From Elusimicrobia bacterium UBA6262 (GTDB lineage: Bacteria; CAYTYR01; UBA6262), in assembly GCA_002441095.1 (NCBI GenBank), contig DJVG01000039.1, forward strand, positions 1 to 33,235: a stretch of DNA of 33,235 bases, written 5' to 3'. This document shows positions 22,100-29,948 of this stretch, in pieces. Under the pieces are notes generated by a model. It made no database searches. It had not been told where the DNA came from and saw only the letters and a program-made list of their open reading frames with translations. A program made the translations under genes and the position numbers. Position 1 is the stretch's first letter; the number at the start of each line of letters is the position of its first letter.

Positions 22100-22810
22100 A
22101 TGTCTCCCAGTAAAGAAATTGTAACATTTAAGAAGCAAATAGCCGCACTTTCCAGGATTACCCAGGCAGTGTCGAGTAATTTACTGCTGGAAGATATTTT
22201 ACGCCTGATCGTCATGGTCCTGGCTGAAGTAATGGACTCGAAAATATGTTCCCTGATGCTGGTGGATGAAAAGAAACAAGAGCTGGTCGTGAGAGCGACC
22301 CAATCCATCAGTGCTGAATATAATCAAAAACCAAACCTAAAGATAGGCGCCGGTATTGCCGGTCGAGTAGTGGAAGAAGGCAAGTCACTCTGCGTGTTGG
22401 ATGTAAGAAGAGATCCCCGGTACAGGAATACGGATATTGCTATCAAAGAAGGCTTGTGTTCCCTGCTTAGTGTCCCCTTGATGGTCCGGGGTAAAGTTAT
22501 CGGAGTGCTGAACTGCTATACCCAGGCTATTCACAATTTTACCGAGCCGGAGATCGCTATTGTCGCTACTGTGGCTGCCGAGGCGGCCATGGTGATCGAG
22601 CAGCATGGACTACTGGCAAGATCCCGGTCTATCCAGGAAGAACTGGAAACCCGCAAGCTGGTAGAGAGAGCCAAGGATATGCTGTCCAGGGACGCTCAAA
22701 TTAGCGGGGAGGAGGCGTACCGGCGGATGCAGAAGCAGAGCATGAATGCCCGCAAAAGCATGCGCGAAATAGCTGAAGCCGTCATCCTGTCTAAATCCAT
22801 CAAAAGATAA
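22100..22810 (+). CDS. GAF-ANTAR RNA-binding antiterminator
   Basis: 236-residue regulator. A GAF sensory domain (about 20-165, with ICSLMLVDEKKQELVVRAT and GIAGRVVEEGKSLCVLDV) precedes a C-terminal ANTAR domain (about 175-233, ELETRKLVERAKDMLSRDAQ, ISGEEAYRRMQKQSMNARKSMREIAEAVI), the three-helix domain that binds paired hexaloop RNA hairpins and prevents termination. The ATG at 22100 directly follows a terminator T-run, and AAAGGTGG within that hairpin is the ribosome binding site. Its own leader contains the ANTAR target structure, so positive autoregulation is likely. The ligand of the GAF domain is unknown. Confidence 0.92.
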   Translation: MSPSKEIVTFKKQIAALSRITQAVSSNLLLEDILRLIVMVLAEVMDSKICSLMLVDEKKQELVVRATQSISAEYNQKPNLKIGAGIAGRVVEEGKSLCVLDVRRDPRYRNTDIAIKEGLCSLLSVPLMVRGKVIGVLNCYTQAIHNFTEPEIAIVATVAAEAAMVIEQHGLLARSRSIQEELETRKLVERAKDMLSRDAQISGEEAYRRMQKQSMNARKSMREIAEAVILSKSIKR

Positions 22811-22840
22811 TATAATCTGCCGCGTAGAATTAAATCCAGC

Positions 22841-22869
22841 TTGACAAGACTATATTCCTGTGATATTTT
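22841..22869 (+). promoter_or_regulatory. Sigma70-type promoter for the RHS gene
   Basis: TTGACA at 22841-22846, 17-nt spacer, TATTTT at 22864-22869. It implies a leader of about 165 nt before the RHS start codon. Confidence 0.65.
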
Positions 22870-22891
22870 CAATAGTAGCTGTCGGCAGCAT

Positions 22892-22924
22892 AAAATGTAT
22901 GTTCAAGAGAGATGAACATATTTT
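22892..22924 (+). promoter_or_regulatory. Hairpin in the RHS leader
   Basis: AAAAT-GT-ATGTTCA pairs with TGAACAT-ATTTT: 12 bp with a 2-nt bulge and the 7-nt loop AGAGAGA. It lies between the promoter and a downstream terminator hairpin. Confidence 0.65.
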
Positions 22925-22975
22925 CTATGAGTCCGGTATTGAGCGAAAAAACAACAGTATATATAATATCTCGAG

Positions 22976-23005
22976 CCAACCATACATCATAGTACGGTTG
23001 GTTTT
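22976..23005 (+). terminator. Terminator-like hairpin inside the RHS leader
   Basis: CCAACC and GGTTGG pair, extended past one mismatch by TAC/GTA, with loop ATCATA, followed by TTTTAT. It is 35 nt upstream of the RHS ATG and downstream of the predicted promoter, so RHS transcripts must read through it. Confidence 0.7.
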
Positions 23006-23039
23006 ATAATTTATCTTGCTTTATATAAAGGAGTTCCTT

Positions 23040-26000
23040 ATGTCCAAACTCGGTAAGTTGTTTCTGTTTGCAGTTGTTATTCTAAGCCTTAGCTCTTACG
23101 CTTTTGCCGGCAACCCTGCTCCGATCGTAGCCATTACTCAGCCGGTAAATAACTACATCACTAACCAAAACAGTATCGCCGTCACAGTGTCTTTTTCCGC
23201 CACCGCCAACGATAAAAAAGATAAACCTACCGGCAGTGTTAAAACGATCATTCTCAAATTAGATACTATTACCGTGGCAACCTATAACAATCCGTCTGCT
23301 GTCAAACAGGGAATGAAGACCTTCACTCTGGATATAAGTAAAATAGCTGAAGGGCCGCATATCCTTCAAGCCTACGGCTACCAGGGGGATATCAGTGCAG
23401 GACTGGAAGGGAAATCTGATTCCGTCACCTTTATCATCGAAAGAACGCCTGATACTCCCCAAATCTCGCCGCAATCCGGCTTTATCCATGGGATAGTCTA
23501 TGATTCCAATACAAATTCTCCTTTAAATGGAGCCACCGTAACGATAGATGAAGTTACCGGAACAGCTTTAACGAACGAACAAGGCAAATTCAGTTTCCCC
23601 ACACCCGGTACTGGAGACTTCAAACTGACCTGTCATAAAACCGGCTATACCATCGCCCAAAGAAAAACAAGTGTAGTAACTACCAGGAACACCGCGGTTG
23701 ACGACATTTATCTCAAACCTATGGATACAGCCATAACCACGATTACCAATGCCGGCGGGATTCACACCAGCGCCAATGGCAAGATCATTGTTACAATTCC
23801 GCCGAATGCCTTGCCTATAGGGACCAGCAGCATCAATGTGCAAGCTACATTATATGAACATTCCAGGGAACTGCCTGCACCACTGCCCAAGACTTCGTTT
23901 TTTACCTACTGTTTAGATCTTGAGCCAGATGGGACACAGTTTACCCAGCTGGTTGACATCAAATTTGCCAATGCCCTGGGTTTTGCTCCTGGCACCCAGA
24001 TACCGATTGGACTCTACAATGCTAAGACCTTCCAGTGGGAAGACTCTGGGCAAATGAGTACGGTCAGCGCCGATGGCCAGTGGGTGGAATTTCAAATGAA
24101 TCATTTTAGCTGGCCTGACTGCAATTTTCCATTTGCCTGGCCGGCACCGCAAGAATGCGCTTCAGCTGTTACTACGCAAACTTCCGATAGCAATGATAAC
24201 AGCAAAGTATGCGCCAAAGATAGCGGCAATTCGCTGGTGAGGCTCAAAACCGGGGAATTATCAATGGACCACAGCTTTCCTTCAATAAAAGCTTTTAATC
24301 AAGACTTCAGCCTAACCTTCTTCTATAATAGTTATTCCGCCAATCCGATGAGCCTGATAGCTACGGATACTAATTTAAATAGCATATATACTACTATGCC
24401 GGCATATACTTCCTTTAAACTGAGTATTGAAGGTTTAAATTCTTCGACTTATTTTAAGGCAAAAGCTGGGAGCACAAGGCAAGCTTATCTATTCCCCTGT
24501 ACAGACCCAAACAACGATAAATTGCCCACCGGCAGTTACCCCTATACGTTGGAAATTTCTAACTTCTATAGTGCGACCTACGGTACAGCGAATTACTTCG
24601 GTGGACCGCCTACCGGCAACACCGGAGTCAATACTATTGATCCAATCAGCATGACCAGCGCTAGCAAAGGGAGAATAGTTGTCAATAACCAGCAAGCTTC
24701 ACCCTTTGGCAGCGGCTGGAGCCTGAACGGCTTGCAGCGCCTTTATTTTGATCCTGACGGGACTCTCTTATTGACCGAAGGCGACGGATCCGCGAAAACA
24801 TTCAAAAAGCCGCAAGGCAAGTGTATCGCAGTTCTGGATAATGCGGCTCCTAATGGTGTATCAGTCTTAATAAATAACGGTGATGGCACTCTTCGCAGTC
24901 CAGGGATCACTTCTCTTATAGAAGCAAGCGGTCCGTATTCGGTTATCAGCGCTGATTTTAACCGGGATGGGATAACCGATTTAGCAAGGTTAAACTCTGG
25001 CTCTTATCTAGTATCCATTCTATTTGGTATTGGCGATGGCGGCTTCAAAGCTCCGGTCGATTATTCCGGAGGTGATGCTTCCAATGGTGCTCTACGGCAA
25101 ATTGTTCCTGCGGATTTTAACGGCGACTCCTTCATTGATTTAGCCGTGACAAACTCAAATAACGTTGTTTCTATCCTATTAAATAATGGTGATGGCACCT
25201 TGGCAGCACCCGTCTTTTATGCAGTGGGAAAGTATCCACTGAGCAGTGTTTGCGTGGATATTAATCATGATGATAAAATTGATTTAGTCGTAGTGGATTA
25301 CTTTCGCAAGATATACACCTTGTTTGGTAATGGGAATGGTACTTTCCAAAGTCCGATAGTGCATACAGCCAGTATTGGTTATAGTGGCTCTGGGGATGTA
25401 GTCAATAGTGGTGATTTCAATGGTGATGGGGAGACCGATTTAGTGCTAGCTCGTAGCACATACTGGAGCGGTGAAATTGTCATTCTCTTAGGAAATGGCG
25501 ATGGTACTTTTCAAGAGCAGCTATTTGCGGGTAGAAATGATCCAAGGTCTATGGCTGTCGCTGATTTTAATAAGGATGGATTTGATGATTTTGCTATAGT
25601 TCACGTTTTATCTTATGGCAATTGGGATGGTTTTTATGTTTATTTAAGCAACGGTGACGGCACCTTCAAGAATGAGGTATTATATTTAGTAGGCAGTTTC
25701 CCATACTTAGTCATTGCTTCTGATTTTAACGATGACTCTATTATTGACCTGGCCGCTGGATATACTAATTATGATGCATCAAGTGTAAATGTTTTTCTCG
25801 GCAAGGGTGACGGCACTTTCCACAGCCCGCAGGGATATCTTGCAGGGTCGGCGTGGGCGTCCAATAACATCTGCGTTTTTGATATAATCGCGGACAGCAG
25901 CATCGCCGAAGCAGATCTTCTTCCTCCTGCCGGCGATTTCTCCTCGCTAAAGAAAAACCCGGATAACACCTATACCCGTCGGATGAAAGACGGTACAAAG

Positions 26001-29000
26001 ATCAACTTTAACCAACAGGGCATGCAGACACAGACTATTGACCGCAATGGCAATATCATTGCCTTCGAGTATCAGGACGCTGACGGTGACGGTATCCCGG
26101 CAGAACCCTCGGTTATTACTTTGTCGACTGGCCAGCAATATCACTTTGCCTACAGTAGTGGCAAGCTCCTGAGCGTAACAGATCCTGCGAACCGGGTCAC
26201 CAAGTTTAACATAGACTACCAGGGCAATCTCATCCAAATAACCAACGCTGATAATACCAATAGATATTTCACCTACGACACCAATCACCTGCTCACCAAG
26301 AAAACCGATGAGCGCGGCCACACCGCAGAATACTTCTATGATCAAGCCGGCGCTATCCGGGAAGTGCATTCGCCGCAACGGGCAGTGACAGAAGTTGCCG
26401 CCGATGGCACAACCACGACGTCCAGTCAGGTCGAGACCAGAAAATACTATCCTTCCAACAAGCAAGGATTGATCAATGACCTGCCCAGCGGAGTAGGGAC
26501 AGAACAGGATCCCGCGCCTGCTGTTGCCACTAATGGTATTGTTGAAAAAATGATAGACGGCAAGGGCAACGTTTGGACTTACCGCACGGATAAATTCGGC
26601 GGCCGGCTGGCCTTTATCGATCCTCTCGGCAACACTACCAGTTATAGACGAGACGAAAATTCCAATGCGCTGCAGATAATTCAGCCTAACATTTCCAGCA
26701 CAGAAACGTATTACGATGCTAAGGGTAATTTGACTTTTATCGCAGATTGCTACAACTACAGCTGGTCTCGCTACAGAACAACTAAAATAACCTATGAACC
26801 AAACTTCAACCAGCCAGTATCCATCACAGATCCCTTGAAAAATACAACCTTAATAGAATATGATGCCAAAGGCAATCCAATTAAGATCACCGATGCCAAA
26901 GGCGCCATAAGCACTATGGAGTATAATACACGCGGCCAGGTGACCAAAGTTATCTCTGCCTTTGGCACAACCTTGCAAAACCAGACTATCTTTGCCTATG
27001 ATCCAGTCACCTTTAACCTGATCAGTATCACTGATCCGTTAAATCACAGTACTTCATTCACCTATAGTAATGCCGGAAATGTAGAAAAGATCACCGATGC
27101 CAACAACAAAAGCACCCAGTTCACCTATGATCTAATGAACCGGGTAAAGACAGCTACAGACGCAGACAACAAGACTACCATCTATGCCTATGACAATATC
27201 GGTAACCTAGTCTCAGTCACCGATGCTAACAACCATACAACAACTTTTACGTATGATGAGCAGAACCAGTTGGTCAAGACTACCAATCCGCTCAACGAGC
27301 AGAAGCTCGTTTCCTACGACATCAACCGCAATCTGTCCATGATCGTCACTCCCAAAGGAGCGCAGATCAAGCTGTATAACAATGCGGTTAACCTGGTAAC
27401 CAAGAAGTTCCTGCCAGAAGGGGTAGTGGACTATACGTATAATAACCAATACAATCTGACCAGAACCACCAATGCTGATTCTGATCTAACCTTCACTTAT
27501 GATACATTAAGCAGGCTAACCCAAGCCCAAACTGCTGGCATTGTCCAGCCAGCTACCAGTATCAGCTATGCCTATGATCTCAATAGCAATCTTATCAGCA
27601 TGGTTAATCCAGCGGGAATCATTACTAAATATGTTTATGACACTTTAAATCGCCTAACTGATATCAAAAATCCTGCTAATCAGGTCATATCCCATTATGA
27701 TTATGATGCCCTTAGCCGGAGGACTGGAAAATCGTTTGCCGTTAGCGGTTTGCCGTTCGCCGTAAACTACACATACGACATAGCTTCTCAGCTTCTTGCT
27801 ATAAGCCATATGCCATTAGCTATAAGCGCAAATTATTCTTATGATAATGTAGGGAACCGCTTAAGTCTTACGGATAACAATGGCCTACACAATTACAGCT
27901 ATGACAATGTGTATCGCCTGCTCAATTCCACCAATCCCAACGAAGCTTACAATTACGATCCAGTAGGCAACCGGAATCCCATAACTCAAACCTATGATTC
28001 AGGTAATAGACTGCTGGAAGATGACACCTATACCTACACGTATGACCTTGATGGGAATATGGTAAGCAAGGTTAAGAAGGCAGGGGGAGAGACAACAACC
28101 TACAATTATAACTCAGAAGATCAACTAATCGGGGTGACCACACCAATACAGACAATATCCTATAAGTACGACTCGTTGGGACGGAGGATAGAGAAGAATG
28201 TCAGTGGTACGATCACTCGTTATATCTATGATGGCGAAGATATTATCCAGGAATTAGACCAAAACAACCAAATCACGGCAACTTACACCCACGGCCCTGG
28301 GATTGATGAGCCGATTTGTCTTGAAAAGAATAGCCAAAAGTATTATTATATCAGTGATGGCTTGGGTTCCATAACCACGCTGGTTGATCAAAACGGAAAT
28401 ATAGCGCAGACATACAGATATGACAGCTTTGGGAATATTATCAGTCAAAATGGTTCTTTGACCCAACCGTATACCTATACAGGTAGAGAATATGATCAGG
28501 AGACTGGACTTTATTACTACCGCCACCGTTATTACGACCCCAAAATGGGCCGCTTCCTGCAGGAAGATCCAATCTGGAATACGAATTTGTATGGATATTG
28601 TTACAGCAATCCATTAAACTTAGTTGACCCTTATGGACTATTCAGCGGGAAAGATTTTGGTATAGGTGTATTAAAGGGAGCAGGTTATTTGGCAGGAGGA
28701 GTTGTTATTGGAGCAGGATTAGTTGTTGCCGCGCCAATAATCGGAGCAACAACAGCAACAGTTGCTTTAACAGGGATGGCTATATACGGATCTGCATCAT
28801 TAGGCTGGACCGCAGGGCAAGCTATTGTTGGTGAAAAAATATCATGGGAAAATGGAGGATTTGTAAAACAAGGCATGTGTGATGCCGAACGATCTGAAAT
28901 GTTGGGTGAAACGGCTGTAGGAATTGCGGCCCTAGGATTTGCTAAGGTAAAAATAAAAAATACTACTATAGATAGTTCAAGTGGCCCTTTAGGTCCGCAT

Positions 29001-29138
29001 TTACATTATGGCAATAATATTCCCGGATCAAATCATCCTATGATACATTTTGGTCCTAAAGCACCTAAAGGTGGTAGTGGTTCATGGGATGGATGGATAA
29101 ATTGGGCTTCAAAGGGAGGTGGATGGAAATGGAAATGA
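23040..29138 (+). CDS. Giant secreted YD-repeat/RHS protein with polymorphic C-terminal tip
   Basis: 2032-residue exported protein starting at ATG 23040 after AAAGGAG, with signal peptide (LFLFAVVILSLSSYAFA). Domains in order: Ig-like stretch (about 28-140), carboxypeptidase-regulatory-like fold (146-230, GFIHGIVYDSNTNSPLNGATV), ZU5-like (about 233-316, GGIHTSANGKIIVTIPPNAL), six FG-GAP/VCBS units with DFNxDxxxDL calcium loops (about 610-930), YD repeats (970-1700), RHS core (1707-1867) ending in the boundary motif NPLNLVDPYGL, then a tip of about 165 residues. The tip has a glycine-rich hydrophobic segment and ends GPHLHYGNNIPGS, HPMIHFGPKAPK. RHS proteins encapsulate and deliver C-terminal toxins; this tip's activity is unknown. 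It overlaps the next gene by 10 nt. Confidence 0.9.
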   Translation: MSKLGKLFLFAVVILSLSSYAFAGNPAPIVAITQPVNNYITNQNSIAVTVSFSATANDKKDKPTGSVKTIILKLDTITVATYNNPSAVKQGMKTFTLDISKIAEGPHILQAYGYQGDISAGLEGKSDSVTFIIERTPDTPQISPQSGFIHGIVYDSNTNSPLNGATVTIDEVTGTALTNEQGKFSFPTPGTGDFKLTCHKTGYTIAQRKTSVVTTRNTAVDDIYLKPMDTAITTITNAGGIHTSANGKIIVTIPPNALPIGTSSINVQATLYEHSRELPAPLPKTSFFTYCLDLEPDGTQFTQLVDIKFANALGFAPGTQIPIGLYNAKTFQWEDSGQMSTVSADGQWVEFQMNHFSWPDCNFPFAWPAPQECASAVTTQTSDSNDNSKVCAKDSGNSLVRLKTGELSMDHSFPSIKAFNQDFSLTFFYNSYSANPMSLIATDTNLNSIYTTMPAYTSFKLSIEGLNSSTYFKAKAGSTRQAYLFPCTDPNNDKLPTGSYPYTLEISNFYSATYGTANYFGGPPTGNTGVNTIDPISMTSASKGRIVVNNQQASPFGSGWSLNGLQRLYFDPDGTLLLTEGDGSAKTFKKPQGKCIAVLDNAAPNGVSVLINNGDGTLRSPGITSLIEASGPYSVISADFNRDGITDLARLNSGSYLVSILFGIGDGGFKAPVDYSGGDASNGALRQIVPADFNGDSFIDLAVTNSNNVVSILLNNGDGTLAAPVFYAVGKYPLSSVCVDINHDDKIDLVVVDYFRKIYTLFGNGNGTFQSPIVHTASIGYSGSGDVVNSGDFNGDGETDLVLARSTYWSGEIVILLGNGDGTFQEQLFAGRNDPRSMAVADFNKDGFDDFAIVHVLSYGNWDGFYVYLSNGDGTFKNEVLYLVGSFPYLVIASDFNDDSIIDLAAGYTNYDASSVNVFLGKGDGTFHSPQGYLAGSAWASNNICVFDIIADSSIAEADLLPPAGDFSSLKKNPDNTYTRRMKDGTKINFNQQGMQTQTIDRNGNIIAFEYQDADGDGIPAEPSVITLSTGQQYHFAYSSGKLLSVTDPANRVTKFNIDYQGNLIQITNADNTNRYFTYDTNHLLTKKTDERGHTAEYFYDQAGAIREVHSPQRAVTEVAADGTTTTSSQVETRKYYPSNKQGLINDLPSGVGTEQDPAPAVATNGIVEKMIDGKGNVWTYRTDKFGGRLAFIDPLGNTTSYRRDENSNALQIIQPNISSTETYYDAKGNLTFIADCYNYSWSRYRTTKITYEPNFNQPVSITDPLKNTTLIEYDAKGNPIKITDAKGAISTMEYNTRGQVTKVISAFGTTLQNQTIFAYDPVTFNLISITDPLNHSTSFTYSNAGNVEKITDANNKSTQFTYDLMNRVKTATDADNKTTIYAYDNIGNLVSVTDANNHTTTFTYDEQNQLVKTTNPLNEQKLVSYDINRNLSMIVTPKGAQIKLYNNAVNLVTKKFLPEGVVDYTYNNQYNLTRTTNADSDLTFTYDTLSRLTQAQTAGIVQPATSISYAYDLNSNLISMVNPAGIITKYVYDTLNRLTDIKNPANQVISHYDYDALSRRTGKSFAVSGLPFAVNYTYDIASQLLAISHMPLAISANYSYDNVGNRLSLTDNNGLHNYSYDNVYRLLNSTNPNEAYNYDPVGNRNPITQTYDSGNRLLEDDTYTYTYDLDGNMVSKVKKAGGETTTYNYNSEDQLIGVTTPIQTISYKYDSLGRRIEKNVSGTITRYIYDGEDIIQELDQNNQITATYTHGPGIDEPICLEKNSQKYYYISDGLGSITTLVDQNGNIAQTYRYDSFGNIISQNGSLTQPYTYTGREYDQETGLYYYRHRYYDPKMGRFLQEDPIWNTNLYGYCYSNPLNLVDPYGLFSGKDFGIGVLKGAGYLAGGVVIGAGLVVAAPIIGATTATVALTGMAIYGSASLGWTAGQAIVGEKISWENGGFVKQGMCDAERSEMLGETAVGIAALGFAKVKIKNTTIDSSSGPLGPHLHYGNNIPGSNHPMIHFGPKAPKGGSGSWDGWINWASKGGGWKWK
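27734..27767. repeat. In-frame word repeat inside the RHS gene (TTTGCCGTT word)
   Basis: GTTTGCCGTTAGCGG, then TTTGCCGTTCGCCGTAAAC: degenerate copies of one word embedded in the coding sequence and translated as SFAVSGLPFAVN. It is present with small changes in the other two RHS cassettes (near 30289-30322 and 32513-32546). Confidence 0.6.
27798..27827. repeat. In-frame word repeat inside the RHS gene (GCTATAAGC word)
   Basis: GCTATAAGCCATATGCC followed by ATTAGCTATAAGC, translated as AISHMPLAIS. The other two cassettes have a different, non-repetitive sequence here (SITNLPTTIAN), so this word replaced it in cassette 1 without breaking the frame. Confidence 0.6.
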
Positions 29139-29728
29139 AATGTTATAAGAAATTGGACGATAGATACTATAGATCTAAGAGAATAATAAATATATTTAGA
29201 ATATTTAATAATGATTCAAATAATAATAATAAAGAAATACTATTTAATTTAATAGATTTTTATTCTGATTTAGTATTTTCTTTCTATAGCAGTAGTAATC
29301 AAATAATGTTTGATGATTCATCATATATTAGTATTTCTAAAAAGGAAACAAGATATAAATTGGAAGAATATTTTAAAGATAAAAACATCAAATATTGTAT
29401 TACAAATAGATTAATTAAAAAGAATGTTTCCTTTCTGGTTTTGAGTTCCGATATTCTAAAGGATTTTATAAAAGAGTTTGCACTTTATTCTGACCAATTA
29501 TTTTTAAGAATAAATAGAAGTACTGATGATTTAGTGCTCTTTGAGATTCCAGGCCACACAGCAATAGATTATATAAATAAAATTGATAATTATGATTCAA
29601 TAATTACTATGTCTCCTTCCTTATTTTATTTTGAAGTTTTATCAGCTGTTAATAATTTCGATGATTTTGACAATAAAATGAACATAGTTGCTTCAAAATA
29701 TAATATTAATCTAATTAAAGTGGAATAA
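29129..29728 (+). CDS. Putative immunity protein for RHS tip 1
   Basis: 199-residue protein beginning MEMKCYKKLDDRYYRSK, with start chosen at ATG 29129 because GGGAGGT lies 8 nt upstream inside the end of the RHS gene; ATG 29123 and 29135 are alternatives. It is markedly AT-rich and Asn/Asp/Ile/Phe-rich compared with neighbours, typical of laterally acquired immunity genes, and has no signal peptide. It overlaps the RHS stop, so toxin and antidote are cotranslated. No family is recognised; the role is inferred from position and composition. Confidence 0.7.
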   Translation: MEMKCYKKLDDRYYRSKRIINIFRIFNNDSNNNNKEILFNLIDFYSDLVFSFYSSSNQIMFDDSSYISISKKETRYKLEEYFKDKNIKYCITNRLIKKNVSFLVLSSDILKDFIKEFALYSDQLFLRINRSTDDLVLFEIPGHTAIDYINKIDNYDSIITMSPSLFYFEVLSAVNNFDDFDNKMNIVASKYNINLIKVE

Positions 29729-29808
29729 GTAAGGAATAAAGTTTTAGGTGACGGAGTTAACTAATTAACTAATGGAAGTATTTATAACCGTGTACGGATT
29801 TACGGTAC

Positions 29809-29831
29809 GGAGTTAGATATTACGATATTGA
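29809..29831. repeat. Cassette-end repeat, copy 1
   Basis: GGAGTTAGATATTACGATAT followed by TGA. A copy differing at one base is at 31985-32007. Each lies after an immunity gene and before a terminator that precedes an RHS core, so it marks the 3-prime end of a cassette. Confidence 0.85.
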
Positions 29832-29842
29832 CATGACTATCC

Positions 29843-29870
29843 AAAAGGTCACCTTATTGGTGACCTTTTT
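29843..29870 (+). terminator. Strong intrinsic terminator after cassette 1
   Basis: AAAAGGTCACC pairs with GGTGACCTTTTT over a 5-nt loop and is followed by CTTTTTATT. It ends the toxin-immunity transcript; the next RHS core homology starts 10 nt later. Confidence 0.95.
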
Positions 29871-29948
29871 CTTTTTATTCTTACGACATCAACCGCAACC
29901 TGCACTCCCAATGGAGCCCAGATCAAGCTCTACAACAATCAGGTTAAC

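Noticed and set aside
22892..22924. ANTAR-binding hairpin in the RHS leader
   Set aside because: The loop AGAGAGA has A1 and G4 but is seven bases, and no second hexaloop hairpin was found beside it; kept only as a leader hairpin.
22976..23001. Second copy of the CCATAC-type operator near the RHS gene
   Set aside because: It shares CCATAC with the SOS operator, but the arms are 6 nt apart instead of 4 and the outer CCAACC/GGTTGG plus T-run fits a terminator hairpin better.
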